This document shows, piece by piece, positions 62,985-64,000 of a stretch of DNA of 64,000 nt. Made by a program: the position numbers and the translations under genes. Numbering within the stretch: the stretch's first letter is position 1; each line of letters opens with the position of its first letter. Below the pieces are notes generated by a model. The model was not told the origin of the DNA. It worked only from the letters and a program-made list of their open reading frames with translations, and did no database searches. The stretch lies in the NCBI RefSeq assembly GCF_001412535.1, contig NZ_CP011774.1:2661501-2725500 (forward strand), read 5' to 3'. The stretch comes from Limnohabitans sp. 63ED37-2 (GTDB taxonomy: Bacteria > Pseudomonadota > Gammaproteobacteria > Burkholderiales > Burkholderiaceae_C).

Positions 62985-63737
62985 TCAAGCCGGATTGTCG
63001 ATCTCGATGAAACGGTGTTCAATACCCAGCGCCTGCGCCACATGCGCCGCCAACGCGGGTGCGCCATAGCGCTCGGTGGCATGGTGGCCACAGGCCAGAA
63101 AGGCCACGCCGGTTTCCCGCGCCAGATGGGCTTGTGGTTCGGAAATTTCACCAGTGATGAAGGCGTCCACACCTTGGGCAATGGCCGACTCAAAGTAGCC
63201 CTGGGCACCGCCCGTGCACCAGGCTACGCGTCGAACCGGCCGATCACTGCCACCCACACAGGTCACCGGGCGTCCCAACACGGCGGCCACATGTTCGGCC
63301 AGCGCTTCAGGACGCGCCCAGGCCTGTGTGCCCGTTCCGACAAAGCCCAGATCTTGATCGCCAAAACGGCCATCGGCCTGCAAGCCCAGCACACGGGCCA
63401 GTTGGGCGTTGTTGCCCAGTTCGGGGTGGGCGTCGAGCGGTAAGTGGTAGGCAAACAGGTGAATGCCATGCGCCAGCAACAAGCGCAACCGCTCGCGCAT
63501 CCAACCCATGACGCGCCCGTCCTGGCCACGCCAGAACAGGCCGTGGTGCACCACGATGGCGTCGGCTTGGACCTCAATCGCCGCTTCTATCAGGGCGCGG
63601 CTGGCGGTCACGCCGCTGACCAAGAGCCGCACCTGGCGATCGCCTTCGACTTGCAAGCCATTGGGGCCGTAGTCGCGGAATTTTTCGGGTTGGAGCAAGG
63701 CGTCAAAAGCCTGGCCCAGGGTTTTGGCATCGGTCAT
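62985..63737 (-). CDS. NIF3-family dinuclear metal hydrolase-like protein
   Basis: The 250-residue protein has FRDYGPNGLQVEGD, the metal ligands in DAIVVHHGLFWRG, FAYHLPLDAHPELGNNAQLA, TGEISEPQAHLARE and ACGHHATERYG, as in NIF3/DUF34 proteins. Some relatives act on GTP-type or folate-related compounds but function is debated. ATG 63737 gives the family N terminus; ATG 63764 would add nine residues. pdxA follows 29 bases on. Confidence 0.9.
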   Translation of the reverse strand: MTDAKTLGQAFDALLQPEKFRDYGPNGLQVEGDRQVRLLVSGVTASRALIEAAIEVQADAIVVHHGLFWRGQDGRVMGWMRERLRLLLAHGIHLFAYHLPLDAHPELGNNAQLARVLGLQADGRFGDQDLGFVGTGTQAWARPEALAEHVAAVLGRPVTCVGGSDRPVRRVAWCTGGAQGYFESAIAQGVDAFITGEISEPQAHLARETGVAFLACGHHATERYGAPALAAHVAQALGIEHRFIEIDNPA

Positions 63738-63869
63738 CGTGGAGGGTCTGTCGGGGGTGTCCATGCCCGATTGTGGCTCAGGTGGAGCCAAGCCTCAGCC
63801 TTGCGCCTGTGTTGCTTGATCCGCATCGCCAGAGGTGCACCCCGACCGAATCAAGGACAATCGGACACC

Positions 63870-64000
63870 ATGAAACGTTACTGGCTTTTATTCTCCCAAT
63901 GGGTGACCGTTTTGTTGGCCATCTGGTTTGTGGTGGCCACACTGCAACCCACATGGCTGCGCGGTGCCCAGCGCTCGGTGGACGGCATGACCTTGCTCCA
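63870..64000 (+). CDS. HtrA/Deg-type serine protease, N-terminal part (runs off the window)
   Basis: ATG 63870 opens MKRYWLLFSQWVTVLLAIWF and VVATLQPTWLRGAQ, a membrane anchor followed by a linker, open to the window edge (43 residues). This matches the N terminus of DegS/DegQ-like S1C proteases that often lie divergently from NIF3 genes in betaproteobacteria. No protease motif is inside the window, so the call rests on the anchor and context. Confidence 0.55.
   Translation, partial: MKRYWLLFSQWVTVLLAIWFVVATLQPTWLRGAQRSVDGMTLL

Overview
The window is a GC-rich chromosomal segment from a betaproteobacterium, most likely a member of the Burkholderiales and plausibly of the Comamonadaceae (Limnohabitans/Rhodoferax-like). 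This rests on gene order and protein style: hemA-prfA-prmC-grxD, rplU-rpmA-obgE-proB, pilB-pilC-pilD-coaE-zapD-yacG, petABC followed by sspA-sspB, the ubiE/ubiJ/ubiB cluster, and a cytochrome b with a PVWY Qo motif. Genes are densely packed, often with 1-4 base stop/start overlaps. I see no insertion sequence, prophage, integrase, CRISPR array or rRNA, and one tRNA gene.

Layout. 1-4.45 kb (minus): end of an SbmA/BacA-like transporter gene, a cupin, GNAT and PPOX genes, a DUF4287 protein, a VOC protein, a DUF429 protein and an EamA transporter. 4.49-8.2 kb (minus): a close-packed run nudB - EEP nuclease - clsB - folE - BLUF photoreceptor, ending in a hairpin terminator. 8.3-12.9 kb: an accessory-looking block with a hybrid histidine kinase, its exported cysteine-free SUOX-fold partner, an odd ABC ATPase, a small lytic transglycosylase and a glycine-rich RRM protein. 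13-16 kb (minus): fmdB-DUF502-aspS. 16-22 kb (minus): a sodium:solute symporter and the ubiquinone cluster DUF971-ubiE-Tim44-ubiJ-ubiB. 22.1-26 kb: a giant flavin/iron-sulfur oxidoreductase. 26.2-31.2 kb (plus): a complete ugpBAECQ glycerol-3-phosphate uptake operon behind a good Pho-box candidate. 31.2-35.4 kb: hemA, prfA, prmC, grxD. 35.5-38.1 kb (minus): a GntR(YtrA-type)-ABC ATPase-membrane protein operon with a perfect inverted-repeat operator over its own promoter. 38.2-41.3 kb: a lytic transglycosylase gene, proS and divergent rppH. 41.4-44.4 kb (minus): rplU-rpmA-obgE-proB. 44.6-51.1 kb (plus): ispB, a small exported protein, a short pilB with pilC and pilD, coaE, zapD, yacG. 51.1-56.5 kb (minus): a MutT-type Nudix gene, a DUF815 ATPase gene, argJ, secA. 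56.8-64 kb: a DUF721 gene, tRNA-Thr, sspB, sspA, petABC, mscL, pdxA, a NIF3 gene and the start of an HtrA-like protease gene.

Most of the window is housekeeping: quinone and cytochrome bc1 respiration, translation, folate, proline and arginine synthesis, and secretion. The points I rate highest are the folE-BLUF pair (possible blue-light input to pterin/folate metabolism), the kinase plus metal-less SUOX-fold exported protein, the self-overlapping YtrA-type operator, the ABC ATPase with Gln in place of the catalytic Glu, and the PilB that lacks its usual N-terminal domain. All functions are read from sequence motifs by eye; no database search was run.
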